From contig CASCWU010000025.1 in NCBI GenBank assembly GCA_949155905.1, positions 1-38,237 on the forward strand: 38,237 nucleotides of DNA. Reading direction: 5' to 3'. The DNA comes from an uncultured Lachnospiraceae bacterium (GTDB lineage: Bacteria; Bacillota; Clostridia; Lachnospirales; Lachnospiraceae). Position 1 is the first letter of the stretch, and each line of letters opens with the position of its first letter. The notes beneath the pieces are model-generated. The model saw only the letters and a program-made list of their open reading frames with translations, did not search any database and had not been told where the DNA came from. The position numbers were made by a program, and so were the translations under genes. Below, piece by piece: positions 7,471 to 15,808 of the stretch.

Positions 7471-10400
7471 AATTTCACCAAAAATTCATAGCAGCCGGAT
7501 CCGATTTCAAAGCAACGGCGTCCGTTTTCACTGCCGGTTTCCCGGATGCCTTCTGCCTTTTCTGCCGGCTGGCCGCCCTCTAAAATCACGGCCTCCGGCG
7601 CTGCCGGCAGGCGCAGACTGGCGGCCGTTCCTGCCGGAATCACGATCCGGTAACGATAGCCTTCCTCGCAGCTTTCCCAACGGCTTTCTATCCTACCGCT
7701 GATCGTTTCGCAAAAGCCCTCTGCAAAGGTCATCTTCCCGTCTGGGTCCGGAGTCGGACACATCGTAAAGTGAGTAAAGCCCGGCGCCATCTCTTCTCTC
7801 TTGATTCCGAGTGAATCCATACACATCCAGGAAGCAACTGCCCCAAAGGAATAGTGGTTAAAGGAATTCATGCTGTTGTTGCCGCCAAATCCGTTGTCTT
7901 TGGTGTAGGAATTTAACCGTTCCCAAATCGTTGTCGCTCCCTGACGGATGGAATAAATCCAGGACGGATATTCCCCAGCCTGAAGCAGACGGTAGCTTTC
8001 CGCATCCTTGCCATAGGCAGACAGTGCCTGGCTAATCCATGCGGTTCCGATAAAACCAGTCATCAGAGAATACGGCGGCCTTGTCACACCGTCATTGTCG
8101 ATATTTTCACGGGCGCAGGCTTCCGTCAGATACTGTACGGCTTCCTCGATTAACTCATCGGCAAAAATCCCCAGAGCCAACGGCACAGCATAGGAGGTCT
8201 GCGTATCCATCCGATAACGGCCGCTTGGAAGCTGCGTCGGATTCGGGCTGGAGGCCGGAGCCATCATCGGAGCCACCCGGTTTCCAAGCATTGCCTCCTC
8301 ACTGGAAAAGGTCGTACGGTGTGTGTCCGGATCGACATAGGTCTGATTGAAAAAGCTCTTCCGTTCCTCATATTTCTTCCTATAATAAGCCTCATCCTCC
8401 GGATATCCCAGTATCTGTGCGGTCTGTGCCATAATCCGCAGATCGTAGGCATGGTACACGCTCCAGAGGAAGGCCGGTTCATTGTTGGAATATTCCGGCC
8501 CCAGCCAGTCTCCTAACGGCCCCTCATTCAAAATCCCGGTCTTTGGATCCATCCGGGTATCCAGATAAGCCACATATTGCTTCATTGCCGGATACTGCGC
8601 CTTTAGCATGTCCAGATCCCGGTACTGCAGATAAGCTTCCCACGGCACAGTGATCCCGACGCTGCCCCAAAGCACACCGCCGAAGCCGCCGCCTAACGGA
8701 GCAATATCGGCAAAACGTCCGTTCTCTGCCTGGGTATCCCGCAACGCCATCATATGCCTTTGCAGAAAGCCAGCACTGTCTGCCAGGTAAACCGCCGTCC
8801 TGGAAAATACGGACAAATCTCCCGACCATCCCATCCGTTCGTTTCTCTGCGGACAGTCTGTCGGAATCGAAATATAATTGTCCCGCAGCGACCAGGTGAC
8901 ATTGCTCCAAAGCTGATTGACTTCTTCGTTAGAACAATGATAGGCTGCAGACAGCTCCGGTACAGAGCTGATGGCCACACCCTCAACGGCCTCTAGCGGA
9001 AGCGCCGCCTCGATTCCGGTAATTTCGATATACTGATAGCCATGGAAGGTAAAGGTTGGTTCAAGCACCTGCTCGCCGCCCTTTAGAATAAACTGATCCT
9101 GTGCCAAGGCGCCGCGGATATTTTCTAACATCAGCATACCCTCATGACCCTTGTATTCCTCCATATCCGGATAGGTAATTTCTCCGAACCTGAGCATCAC
9201 GCGCTGCCCCGGCTTTCCGTCTGCAATACGGATTCTTGGCACGCCTGCCAGGTTCTGCCCCATATCATACAAAAATACACCCGGACGTACCTCGGAAACG
9301 GAACGCGCCGTCAGCACCGTACTGGTCTTGACGCATGGGCCAATCTGCCCGATCAGCTTCCACTCATCGTATTCCATTTTTTCTACGTCGTCCCCAAACG
9401 GCGTATGGCGAACCTTTGTCCCCATATAAGCGTTGTCCGGACTTAGCGCTACCTCTACGGCCTGCTTCCAGGCGCTATCGTCAAAGCCTGGCTCCGTCCA
9501 GCCCTCTATCGCTGCTTCCTTTGTCGTATCGCATACCTCGCCCTGGAAAAAACCGCTGAAACGAATCGGCCCGTCCGTCGTCAGCTTCCAGTTCTCCGGC
9601 CTGGTCGTGACAGTCTGGCTGCTGCCATCGGCATAGGTAATCACCAGCTTTGCCAGCAAAGAGCTTCTGTCCCCAAAGAAGTTCCAGTTAGAGCCGGTAA
9701 ACGTAATCGAGCCGCTCCACCAGCCTTCGCCTAACAGTACGCCGAACGCATTCCTCCCCTGCTTCACCTGCCCGGTTATATCGTAGGTCTGGTACATATG
9801 GGTTTTATTGTATTGGGTCAATCCCGGGTTAAACCAGTCGTCGCCAACCCGTTCTCCGTTTAAATAAGCCTCATAGACACCTCTGGCCGTAATATACAGC
9901 CTGGCCTTTTGTACTTCCTTTTCTGCTTCAAACTCGGTGCGCAGCATCGGCACGCCGTTTTTAGACGTATCCTTTACTGCAAAATACCCTTCCGCACCGC
10001 CGTCACGCATCACTGCCGCTTCTGTTTCCTCGTACAACGCCGTGCATGGCTTTCGGAAATTCCGCACCGTTACATGGGAAAGCGCCGCTTTCTGACCAGC
10101 CGGAAGCTTAACCCCAAGATCGCAGACCAGCGGGAAGCTGATAAAGTTGTTGCCTACGCCGACCGGGTTTAAATTTACACCCGCACTACGGAATCTCGGC
10201 GGCCTTGGATCATTTGGGTCGATTTTATTTAGTTTGTTTTCCTCCTCTGTGCCATCCAGGAAGAAATCAAAAATCCCATATTCGGCCCATACATGATACG
10301 TATGTGTCTCATGGCAGTTTTCCCTGGTCAATGCGTCAATCTTCATAGACTTTAATGGTACGTCCGCCCGATCCTCCGGATGATACCCTACCCGGTAAAC

Positions 10401-11069
10401 ATGAAGCATCGCTTTTCCGGCCGCCCGGCCTGCAGCAGCCGTATCCGTCTCACTTGTATCGGCACGGTCTGCTCCAGTGGCATATAAGCCAGACAGATCT
10501 GTCTCTACATAAATGTAACTCTCATCCTTGCCGCATTCTATATCATACAAATTCAGATAACGGTTCTGCAGACGGCTGTCATTTGCCCCAAAGACAAAGC
10601 CTGCCTTTGTGCTACCCTCTGGAATCTGCAGCTCATAGGATGCCTTAAACACGGACAAATAGTGCGGAAACCAGGTCATATCCTCCTTTGCACCGCCGAT
10701 CCAGACGGCGCCCTCCCAGGCTGTTTCCCCCTTTTCATCCATCAAGCCTGTCTCAAAGCAGGAAGAAGCCTCTGCCTGCTCACCTGTCTCATTCCAGGCC
10801 GTCACCGTAAACCGATACTCTGTCTCCGGCACCAGCGCCTTTCCCTCATACGGAATTCCGATTCCATCCGCTGCCTCTACCCGTCCGCTGTCCCAGACAG
10901 CCTCTGCCGGATTTCCGAAAGCGTCCAGCCTGTCCACCCGGATCTGATAGGCACTCTGCTTACAGCCGCGGATATCCGAGCCAAGCTGCCAGAAAAAGCG
11001 CGGCCTTGCACAGTCCGTCCCCAGCAGATGGGCTGTGTACTCGGTTTTTAAATGCTCCACAAAAAACAT
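7464..11069 (-). CDS. GH78 alpha-L-rhamnosidase, unusually long
   Basis: A 1201-aa protein without a signal peptide, so probably cytoplasmic. It should release terminal L-rhamnose from plant glycosides or polysaccharides. Residues 1-115 form the N-terminal Fn3-like domain (ending FETGL). About 120-370 look like an inserted beta-sandwich domain. From about 375 the usual GH78 order follows: ARLYITARGVYEAYLNGERV, then a beta domain, and the (alpha/alpha)6 catalytic domain with DCPQRNERMGWSGD near 750 and GATTIWERLNSY near 1040. Most GH78 enzymes have 850-1000 residues, and the insertion explains the extra length. AAGGAGG lies eight bases before the ATG. Its neighbours are a sugar-type binding protein and an AraC regulator, which suggests a glycan-use locus. 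Confidence 0.9.
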   Translation of the reverse strand: MFFVEHLKTEYTAHLLGTDCARPRFFWQLGSDIRGCKQSAYQIRVDRLDAFGNPAEAVWDSGRVEAADGIGIPYEGKALVPETEYRFTVTAWNETGEQAEASSCFETGLMDEKGETAWEGAVWIGGAKEDMTWFPHYLSVFKASYELQIPEGSTKAGFVFGANDSRLQNRYLNLYDIECGKDESYIYVETDLSGLYATGADRADTSETDTAAAGRAAGKAMLHVYRVGYHPEDRADVPLKSMKIDALTRENCHETHTYHVWAEYGIFDFFLDGTEEENKLNKIDPNDPRPPRFRSAGVNLNPVGVGNNFISFPLVCDLGVKLPAGQKAALSHVTVRNFRKPCTALYEETEAAVMRDGGAEGYFAVKDTSKNGVPMLRTEFEAEKEVQKARLYITARGVYEAYLNGERVGDDWFNPGLTQYNKTHMYQTYDITGQVKQGRNAFGVLLGEGWWSGSITFTGSNWNFFGDRSSLLAKLVITYADGSSQTVTTRPENWKLTTDGPIRFSGFFQGEVCDTTKEAAIEGWTEPGFDDSAWKQAVEVALSPDNAYMGTKVRHTPFGDDVEKMEYDEWKLIGQIGPCVKTSTVLTARSVSEVRPGVFLYDMGQNLAGVPRIRIADGKPGQRVMLRFGEITYPDMEEYKGHEGMLMLENIRGALAQDQFILKGGEQVLEPTFTFHGYQYIEITGIEAALPLEAVEGVAISSVPELSAAYHCSNEEVNQLWSNVTWSLRDNYISIPTDCPQRNERMGWSGDLSVFSRTAVYLADSAGFLQRHMMALRDTQAENGRFADIAPLGGGFGGVLWGSVGITVPWEAYLQYRDLDMLKAQYPAMKQYVAYLDTRMDPKTGILNEGPLGDWLGPEYSNNEPAFLWSVYHAYDLRIMAQTAQILGYPEDEAYYRKKYEERKSFFNQTYVDPDTHRTTFSSEEAMLGNRVAPMMAPASSPNPTQLPSGRYRMDTQTSYAVPLALGIFADELIEEAVQYLTEACARENIDNDGVTRPPYSLMTGFIGTAWISQALSAYGKDAESYRLLQAGEYPSWIYSIRQGATTIWERLNSYTKDNGFGGNNSMNSFNHYSFGAVASWMCMDSLGIKREEMAPGFTHFTMCPTPDPDGKMTFAEGFCETISGRIESRWESCEEGYRYRIVIPAGTAASLRLPAAPEAVILEGGQPAEKAEGIRETGSENGRRCFEIGSGCYEFLVKLR

Positions 11070-11128
11070 ATCCTGTTCCTCCTTGTATAAGATTTATTTT
11101 TTTCCGAACAGTTTCATTGCTACCTCCC

Positions 11129-11157
11129 ATTGTATCACAGGTTTCCCGGAAGGTACA
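11129..11157 (-). promoter_or_regulatory. Probable promoter of the rhamnosidase gene
   Basis: TACAAT (11129-11134) with a TG two bases upstream and a weak -35 TGTACC at 17-base spacing. Just downstream lies a minimal ORF, MKLFGKK, starting at 11117 behind GGGAGG. It could be a leader peptide or chance. Confidence 0.4.
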
Positions 11158-11215
11158 GGACATTTTTTGCGGGAATATGTGTCCTTATTTGCACAAAAAG
11201 TCAACAAGCCCAGCT

Positions 11216-11593
11216 CTACCAAATCAAATCTATCTCATACCTTCTGATATTACTGTCATGTGTAATTAAAGAAAGCCCTTCCTCTAATGCAGTAGCAATA
11301 ATTAATCGATCAAAGGGATCTCCATGAATCATCGGGAGCTGTCCGATTCGCTCTAAATATGGAATTTTTATTGGTAAAATCACAATTCCATACTGATTAC
11401 AAATCATTTCCAACTCCACAATGCTTTCGTCCAAATCGAGCTTATGAATCGCTTTTTTTATCGCGATCTCCCATAAAGATGCAACACTCAAATACATATC
11501 ATTGCTTCTTCCAATAATGTCTCTTGCTCTTTTTGACAGACTTGGATTATCATCTAAAAACCACAAAAAAGCACAGGTATCCAATAAATACAT
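11216..11593 (-). CDS. PIN-domain ribonuclease toxin, VapC-like
   Basis: A 125-aa PIN-domain protein. The conserved acidic residues are all present: MYLLDTCAFLWFL (first Asp), SVASLWEIAIKK (Glu), HGDPFDRLIIATAL (Asp pair) and SLITHDSNI (last Asp). These form the metal site of VapC-type ribonucleases, which usually cleave tRNA or rRNA when the antitoxin is lost. I chose the ATG at 11593, which overlaps the antitoxin stop as TGATG with AAGGAG eight bases upstream. A longer frame to 11614 exists, but its start lies inside the antitoxin gene without support. Length and gene order match type II toxin/antitoxin pairs. Confidence 0.85.
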   Translation of the reverse strand: MYLLDTCAFLWFLDDNPSLSKRARDIIGRSNDMYLSVASLWEIAIKKAIHKLDLDESIVELEMICNQYGIVILPIKIPYLERIGQLPMIHGDPFDRLIIATALEEGLSLITHDSNIRRYEIDLIW

Positions 11594-11826
11594 CACATAT
11601 ACTCCTTCATACATTCTGGGGTTTCATCAAAATTCTCTGCCATTGTTATCCTCCGTTTTAGCACTCCGGGTTTTCTGATATAGCTATCATCACTGTTCTC
11701 CTCATGTTTAGAAGAAACCTGAAAACCAGAGTCTGCTGACAGAAATTTCGCAAATTGAATTACCTGGAGTATTTTCTCATCTGGTAAATGCTCTATTACC
11801 TTTACTGCCTGTTGCTGAAGTGTCAT
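11593..11826 (-). CDS. VapB-like antitoxin of the PIN toxin
   Basis: A 77-aa protein beginning MTLQQQAVKVIEHLPDEK, with an N-terminal amphipathic region typical of DUF2281-like antitoxins paired with PIN toxins (leucine-rich, KxLQVIQFAKFL). The C-terminal half is polar and probably wraps the toxin. The stop overlaps the toxin start by one base, so translation is likely coupled. I prefer the ATG at 11826, with AAAGGA about ten bases upstream, over the GTG three codons earlier, whose spacing is too short. A promoter lies at 11958-11986. Assignment rests mainly on position and size. Confidence 0.75.
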   Translation of the reverse strand: MTLQQQAVKVIEHLPDEKILQVIQFAKFLSADSGFQVSSKHEENSDDSYIRKPGVLKRRITMAENFDETPECMKEYM

Positions 11827-11887
11827 CCTATCCACATCCTTTCCTGATAACTCACTACATTACTTTACTATTGCCAAATATAATTTT

Positions 11888-11959
11888 ATGCGCCTTGGCG
11901 CATGCGCTTCTAGCACACCCGGAATCAGAAGCTGACACAATACCTTTCTGTGTCAACAT
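11888..11959 (-). repeat. vapB leader containing a conserved intergenic motif
   Basis: Minus-strand TTGACACAGAAAGG followed by GTGTCAGCTTCTGAT (within 11924-11959) closely matches the leader of the PAS gene at 15699-15734. TGACACA and TGTGTCA form a 7-bp stem within it. An additional perfect palindrome, ATGCGCC-TT-GGCGCAT, lies at 11888-11903. Confidence 0.5.
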
Positions 11960-11986
11960 TTTACCACAGGCCATTTTTTTTCACAA
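11958..11986 (-). promoter_or_regulatory. Promoter of the vapBC-like pair
   Basis: TTGTGA (11981-11986), a 17-base spacer and TAAAAT (11958-11963). It begins seven bases after the rsgA stop codon, so the toxin/antitoxin pair is probably transcribed separately from rsgA. Confidence 0.6.
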
Positions 11987-11992
11987 GCAAAA

Positions 11993-13087
11993 TCACTTCC
12001 GACGGCTCGCTTCCCTTCGTGCCAGCTTTTTTGCCTGATGGGCGGCCTCCCGCTGAAGCTTCTGCCACGATTTAAAACGTTCTGCAGGCAGCCTTCCTTC
12101 TCGTATCGCCTTCTTTACGGCACAGCCTGGTTCCCGCTCGTGGCGGCAGTCACGGAACCGGCACTGACCTGCCAGTTCCTCCACATCTGAAAAGGCGCCC
12201 TCCACACCGTCCTCCGCATTCCAGATTCCCAGTTCCCGCATTCCCGGCGTATCAATGAGACACGCTCCATTTGGCAAGACGATCATCTGACGGTGCGTTG
12301 TCGTATGCCGTCCTCTTCCATCCTCCTCTCGGATTTCAGACGTCGTCATCAGTTCTTCCCCTGCCAGGGCATTGACTAGCGTAGATTTCCCGATACCAGA
12401 AGAGCCTACCAAAAGAAAGGTCTTTCCCGGCTCTAACAGAGCTTTTACCTTCTCCATTCCTTCTCCGGTCAAGGCGCTGACTGCCAATACGGACACTCCT
12501 ACGGCAACCTCCTCTATTTGGCTGACGCGGCTCTCTAGTTCTTCTTCCTCTTCTACTAAATCCGCTTTTGTCAAAACGATCACAGGCGTTGCGCCGCTGT
12601 TCCAGGCAACCGTCAGATAACGCTCCATCCGTCTGGGATTCAGATTCTGGTTCAGAGATTGTATCAGCAGGATAACGTCAAAATTGGCGGCAATGCCCTG
12701 TTCGGTCTGACCGGAGGTTGCCGGATTCGAACGCGATAGCCAGGAACGCCTTGGCAGCACCTCCTCAATCCTGTCCTCTCCCTGTTCGTTACGCCATACC
12801 CGGACGTCGTCTCCTATCGCCGGATAAAGTTCTGCGCCATCCTCCTTCTGACTGCGGTAAAATACAGAGGCCTTCAGACGAGCTGGTTTTTTCTGATAAC
12901 TGCCATTCCATTCATATCCCACCGAAAACCAGTCCTTTTGTACCTCAATAATTCTTGCCTGCACCATATTCTCTGGCTGCTTTTTCTGACCTTGGTTGTC
13001 ATATTTCTTCTTACTCATCTGTTTTTCATTTGTCTTTTTTTCATTTGTCTGTTTCATCATTGTCTGTTTTATATTTATCTGTTTCAC
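11993..13087 (-). CDS. rsgA: RsgA, small-ribosomal-subunit-dependent GTPase
   Basis: A 364-aa circularly permuted GTPase. An OB-fold region (about 40-105) precedes G4 (VLTKADLV near 170), then G1 (GSSGIGKSTLVN near 230) and G3 (DTPGMREL near 285). The C-terminal zinc motif is visible as CRFRDCRHEREPGC. RsgA helps the 30S subunit mature and releases assembly factors. The N-terminal ~35 residues are a low-complexity Lys/Thr/Asn/Glu stretch encoded by an imperfect repeat of about 13 bases. The true start is therefore uncertain: GTG 13087 has only a weak ribosome binding site, and an internal ATG (MSKKKYDN) near residue 25 is an alternative. The gene follows a leader with a terminator (13195-13219). 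Confidence 0.9.
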   Translation of the reverse strand: MKQINIKQTMMKQTNEKKTNEKQMSKKKYDNQGQKKQPENMVQARIIEVQKDWFSVGYEWNGSYQKKPARLKASVFYRSQKEDGAELYPAIGDDVRVWRNEQGEDRIEEVLPRRSWLSRSNPATSGQTEQGIAANFDVILLIQSLNQNLNPRRMERYLTVAWNSGATPVIVLTKADLVEEEEELESRVSQIEEVAVGVSVLAVSALTGEGMEKVKALLEPGKTFLLVGSSGIGKSTLVNALAGEELMTTSEIREEDGRGRHTTTHRQMIVLPNGACLIDTPGMRELGIWNAEDGVEGAFSDVEELAGQCRFRDCRHEREPGCAVKKAIREGRLPAERFKSWQKLQREAAHQAKKLARREASRRK

Positions 13088-13194
13088 ACATTCTCACTTT
13101 CTGGTATGAGTTCTCCAAACAACATACCGTTTTCTCGGCTAATGCCGGCAATCAGGGATTTCTCCCCGGTATGACAAATTCCGTTTTTTGCGCG

Positions 13195-13219
13195 AAAAAA
13201 ACACGCTCTCCTGAGCGTG
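13195..13219 (-). terminator. Strong intrinsic terminator upstream of rsgA
   Basis: CACGCTC (13202-13208) pairs with GAGCGTG (13213-13219), followed on the minus strand by seven Ts. It ends a short transcript that starts at the promoter 13386-13414, about 108 bases before the rsgA start. It is either the end of a small independent gene or an attenuator of rsgA. Confidence 0.8.
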
Positions 13220-13288
13220 CCTCACAAATAACTGCTTCTGATTTGCTTTGCCATACACTTCACGAAAGGTTACGGACGGAACACACCG

Positions 13289-13330
13289 TCATTGTTTTGT
13301 TTTTTCTTTCACCTGTTTTTGATTTTTCAT
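13289..13330 (-). CDS. 13-aa Lys/Gln-rich peptide, MKNQKQVKEKTKQ
   Basis: An ATG at 13330 is preceded by AAAGGAGA at ideal spacing and lies between a promoter and a strong terminator. The peptide has five lysines and three glutamines. It may be a leader peptide that couples translation to termination ahead of rsgA, or a small functional peptide. The ~70 bases after its stop contain no further ORF and may be structured RNA. Confidence 0.45.
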   Translation of the reverse strand: MKNQKQVKEKTKQ

Positions 13331-13385
13331 ATAACATCTCTCCTTTCGCGTATTGCCTTTTTGTATCTATCCACGGACTACTGTC

Positions 13386-13414
13386 ACCATACCACATTTT
13401 TTTGTTTCTTGCAA
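13386..13414 (-). promoter_or_regulatory. Promoter of the rsgA leader transcript
   Basis: TTGCAA (13409-13414), 17-base spacer, TATGGT (13386-13391). Transcription would begin near 13379 and meet the 13-codon ORF, then the terminator. Confidence 0.6.
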
Positions 13415-13435
13415 CTACTTTTTATTTCTTTTTTC

Positions 13436-13648
13436 CTAAAAACGGAAGCTCCATGGCGGTTCCTTCCACACAAACAGCGCTAAATAGCCTGCCACCACAA
13501 GACAAACTCCGGCGGGAATAAGAAGTAGAGCGGGCAGCAGCTTTTTCTGCCTTTCTCGCCAAAGCTTCCAGGCAGCTTTTAGTAAAAGAATTCCTATCAC
13601 TGCTGCACCTGCTATGGTAACAGCTATCATGGCGTAGGCTAATCCCAT
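13436..13648 (-). CDS. Small two-helix membrane protein of unknown function
   Basis: A 70-aa protein starting MGLAYAMIAVTIAG. Two predicted membrane helices (about 3-25 and 36-58) are separated by a basic loop, KLWRERQKK, and the tail is VWKEPPWSFRF. The start at 13648 is favoured over the upstream codon at 13681 because AAAAGGAGG lies six bases before it. It follows the AAA/nuclease-like gene by 35 bases and is probably in its operon. I do not recognise the family. Confidence 0.6.
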   Translation of the reverse strand: MGLAYAMIAVTIAGAAVIGILLLKAAWKLWRERQKKLLPALLLIPAGVCLVVAGYLALFVWKEPPWSFRF

Positions 13649-13683
13649 AAAAAACCTCCTTTTCTCCTGTACGGAAAGCATTT

Positions 13684-15246
13684 TTATACAATGGCTTCTA
13701 TAATTGTTCGGCCGCCTAGCTGCTGCCTTTTTACCCCAACCTGTTTCTTCTGGTTAAAACAAAAGCTTATTAAATAACCTGTTGTCAGATGATAGTCGTC
13801 CAAATAACCTAGTAGCTGCTGCTCCCCGCGTCGGTTTTCTTCTCCGCGCCAGATTTTTAATTCACAGACATATTGCTCCCCTCGGTAGTCTACGATCACG
13901 TCTGTCCGTCGCTGATCACGGGTTCTGGCTTCAATATAATAATTGCCGACTCCATTGATAATCGGCTTTAGATAGAGTAAGAAAAAGCGTCGCCCATTTT
14001 CCTCTAAAAAATCCTCCTTGGCATCGGAATAAATATCCGTAAAGGCTTCCACAAACCGCTCTAGCACCAGTTCCATGTTTAAATGACCATTCTGAATAAA
14101 GCGGTTTTTCTCTAAATCAGCAGCAGCATAAATTCTGCTGTTTACAATCTCTTCAGATAGAAACAGGTTATAAAGCCGCATCTCAAAAATCCGATTGGTT
14201 ATTACTACTGTCTCATTGACGTTTTTTGCCAATCCGAACATCTGCCCAATCTCAATAAAATGTTGGTCAACGCTATATGGAATCCTCTGTCCCTGAAATA
14301 AAATACGATAAAGCATCTTCTTTAACTCCGGAAAATCATCCAGTTTCTTTACCATATCATCAAACAATGTATTGGATTCTGACACTAATTGCTTTACCGC
14401 CTCCAATACCCCATCCTTTGTCCAAATATATTTTTTTGATGGAAGTTCGTCCATCAACTGACAGAGCCTGGAAACAAAAAACGGATACCCGGAAGTATAT
14501 TCATAAAGAAGCCCAGAAATCTCCCACACATCCATCCCCGTATGGTAATCCTGTTCATATTCCGTCAACATTCCGGCAATATCCTCTACAGAAAAGCTCA
14601 TATCCACCAAAAATTCTACAGCAACATTCCACGGACTATTATATTGATGCTCCGCCTCCGGACGCATTTTCAGTTTCAGATTTTTAATATCATACACCCC
14701 TGCTAATATCACAGACTGGAACGTCGGAATCTCCTCCCGACTTAAATATTTGCTGCGGAGCATCCCCAGAAAGGTCAAAAAAATCTCATAATTGCTGGCC
14801 TGATCTACTTCGTCAATCATCAGCACAACCGGTCTGCCTGCCTGGCTGCACAAATCAGAAATCAAATCCGATAAATCGGCCAAATCCATCTCTCTTTCCT
14901 TTGCCTGCTCTAAGCTTCTCCTGCAACTATCCGAAAGCCCTTCTATTGTGCCATAACGAAACACATTGTAAAGAAGCCTGCAAAACCTTCGGCAAAAGGA
15001 GGCTACCCCAGAATAAACCTCACGCTCGATTCCTTCAAAACTAATCGAAAAAACCGCATAGCTGTCGGACAGATTTTCCTTCAATAAATGAAGCAAGGTC
15101 GTTTTTCCATACTGACGCGCCCGGTTGATCGCAAAATAGTCCCCATTTTCTATCATTTCCCGGACTTCTGCCAACCGACGGCTCATATCTACCATATAAT
15201 GCCTTGCAGGTCTACACAGACCAGCGGTGTTAAAACGCTTACTCAT
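13684..15246 (-). CDS. AAA-like ATPase fused to a PD-(D/E)XK nuclease-like domain
   Basis: A 520-aa protein of a widespread but poorly understood family (AAA-ATPase_like plus PDDEXK_9). The N-terminus has the family pattern FAINRARQYGKTTLL near residue 38, a Walker A variant, and VVLMIDEVDQ near 140 as Walker B. The C-terminal ~100 residues carry RRTDVIVDYRGEQYVCELKIW, where the Asp and ELK form the PD-(D/E)XK core. Members are often present in many copies in Bacteroidetes and Clostridia and are suspected to act in mobile-element or defence biology, without proof. It follows the PAS gene by 22 bases and precedes the small membrane protein. Confidence 0.85.
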   Translation of the reverse strand: MSKRFNTAGLCRPARHYMVDMSRRLAEVREMIENGDYFAINRARQYGKTTLLHLLKENLSDSYAVFSISFEGIEREVYSGVASFCRRFCRLLYNVFRYGTIEGLSDSCRRSLEQAKEREMDLADLSDLISDLCSQAGRPVVLMIDEVDQASNYEIFLTFLGMLRSKYLSREEIPTFQSVILAGVYDIKNLKLKMRPEAEHQYNSPWNVAVEFLVDMSFSVEDIAGMLTEYEQDYHTGMDVWEISGLLYEYTSGYPFFVSRLCQLMDELPSKKYIWTKDGVLEAVKQLVSESNTLFDDMVKKLDDFPELKKMLYRILFQGQRIPYSVDQHFIEIGQMFGLAKNVNETVVITNRIFEMRLYNLFLSEEIVNSRIYAAADLEKNRFIQNGHLNMELVLERFVEAFTDIYSDAKEDFLEENGRRFFLLYLKPIINGVGNYYIEARTRDQRRTDVIVDYRGEQYVCELKIWRGEENRRGEQQLLGYLDDYHLTTGYLISFCFNQKKQVGVKRQQLGGRTIIEAIV

Positions 15247-15268
15247 ACTGACAGCCTCCCCATTTCCA

Positions 15269-15619
15269 TTATTTCTGCAAATTCAACTCAAACCTCTCGA
15301 AAAAACCAATCCAGTTTCCTTTGGAATCCTTCACTCCCTGAATATACACTCTCTGGTTCCTGGGCGTCACCTTCAAAAAGACCTCTTTGCCGTTCTGTTT
15401 TATTCCCTCATAGACCAGCTTGATTCGCTCAATAGATTTCTCATCCTGATGACAGTCAAACAAGCTTTTCCCAATCAAATCCTGATAGCCCCGTTCCTCG
15501 TAATAATGATATTTGGCGTTTTGATTCATATACCGAATCACATAATTGTTATCTACAAACACAATCGGATATGGATAACTGTTTAAAATCCCCTTTAACA
15601 TTTCTATCTCTTCTACCAT
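15269..15619 (-). CDS. Single-domain PAS protein
   Basis: A 116-aa protein that is essentially one PAS domain: NSYPYPIVFVDNNYVIRYMN at the N-terminus, LIGKSLFDCHQDEKS in the middle, and a C-terminal beta strand pair ending WIGFFERFEL. No kinase, cyclase or output domain is attached, so it may sense a ligand or serve as a protein partner. AGGAGG lies before the ATG, and a good promoter lies at 15733-15761. The shared transcription direction and 22-base gap suggest cotranscription with the AAA/nuclease-like gene. Confidence 0.75.
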   Translation of the reverse strand: MVEEIEMLKGILNSYPYPIVFVDNNYVIRYMNQNAKYHYYEERGYQDLIGKSLFDCHQDEKSIERIKLVYEGIKQNGKEVFLKVTPRNQRVYIQGVKDSKGNWIGFFERFELNLQK

Positions 15620-15698
15620 GTTCTGTTCCTCCTGTTATAACAACTATTCTCCTCAACTTGTATGACATCTTACTTTCCTATGTCCTGACACATTTAAA

Positions 15699-15734
15699 AT
15701 CAGAAGCTGCCATGATGTCCTTTTCTGTCAACAG
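15699..15734 (-). repeat. Conserved leader motif upstream of the PAS gene
   Basis: Minus-strand TGTTGACAGAAAAGG, then GGCAGCTTCTGAT, matches the vapB leader at 11924-11959 in sequence and in position directly after the -10 box. The two loci encode unrelated proteins. Confidence 0.5.
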
Positions 15735-15761
15735 TATATCGTATCCATCTGGTACATGCAA
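15733..15761 (-). promoter_or_regulatory. Promoter of the PAS-AAA operon
   Basis: TTGCAT (15756-15761), 17-base spacer, TATACT (15733-15738) on the minus strand. Confidence 0.65.
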
Positions 15762-15775
15762 GTAAGAATTTTTCC

Positions 15776-15804
15776 TTGCATTTCCGTTTTTTCTATGCTA
15801 TACT
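15776..15804 (+). promoter_or_regulatory. Promoter of the MATE transporter gene
   Basis: TTGCAT (15776-15781), 17-base spacer, TATACT (15799-15804). It lies back to back with the PAS promoter. The predicted start near 15811 gives a leader of about 135 bases. Confidence 0.75.
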
Positions 15805-15808
15805 AGCT

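Noticed and set aside
13013..13083. Tandem repeat array as a regulatory element at the rsgA start
   Set aside because: The imperfect ~13-base repeats are in frame and encode a Lys/Thr/Asn-rich N-terminus; simple coding low complexity explains them.
13422..13691. 89-aa ORF overlapping the small membrane protein
   Set aside because: Out-of-frame shadow; the other frame has an ideal ribosome binding site and two membrane helices.
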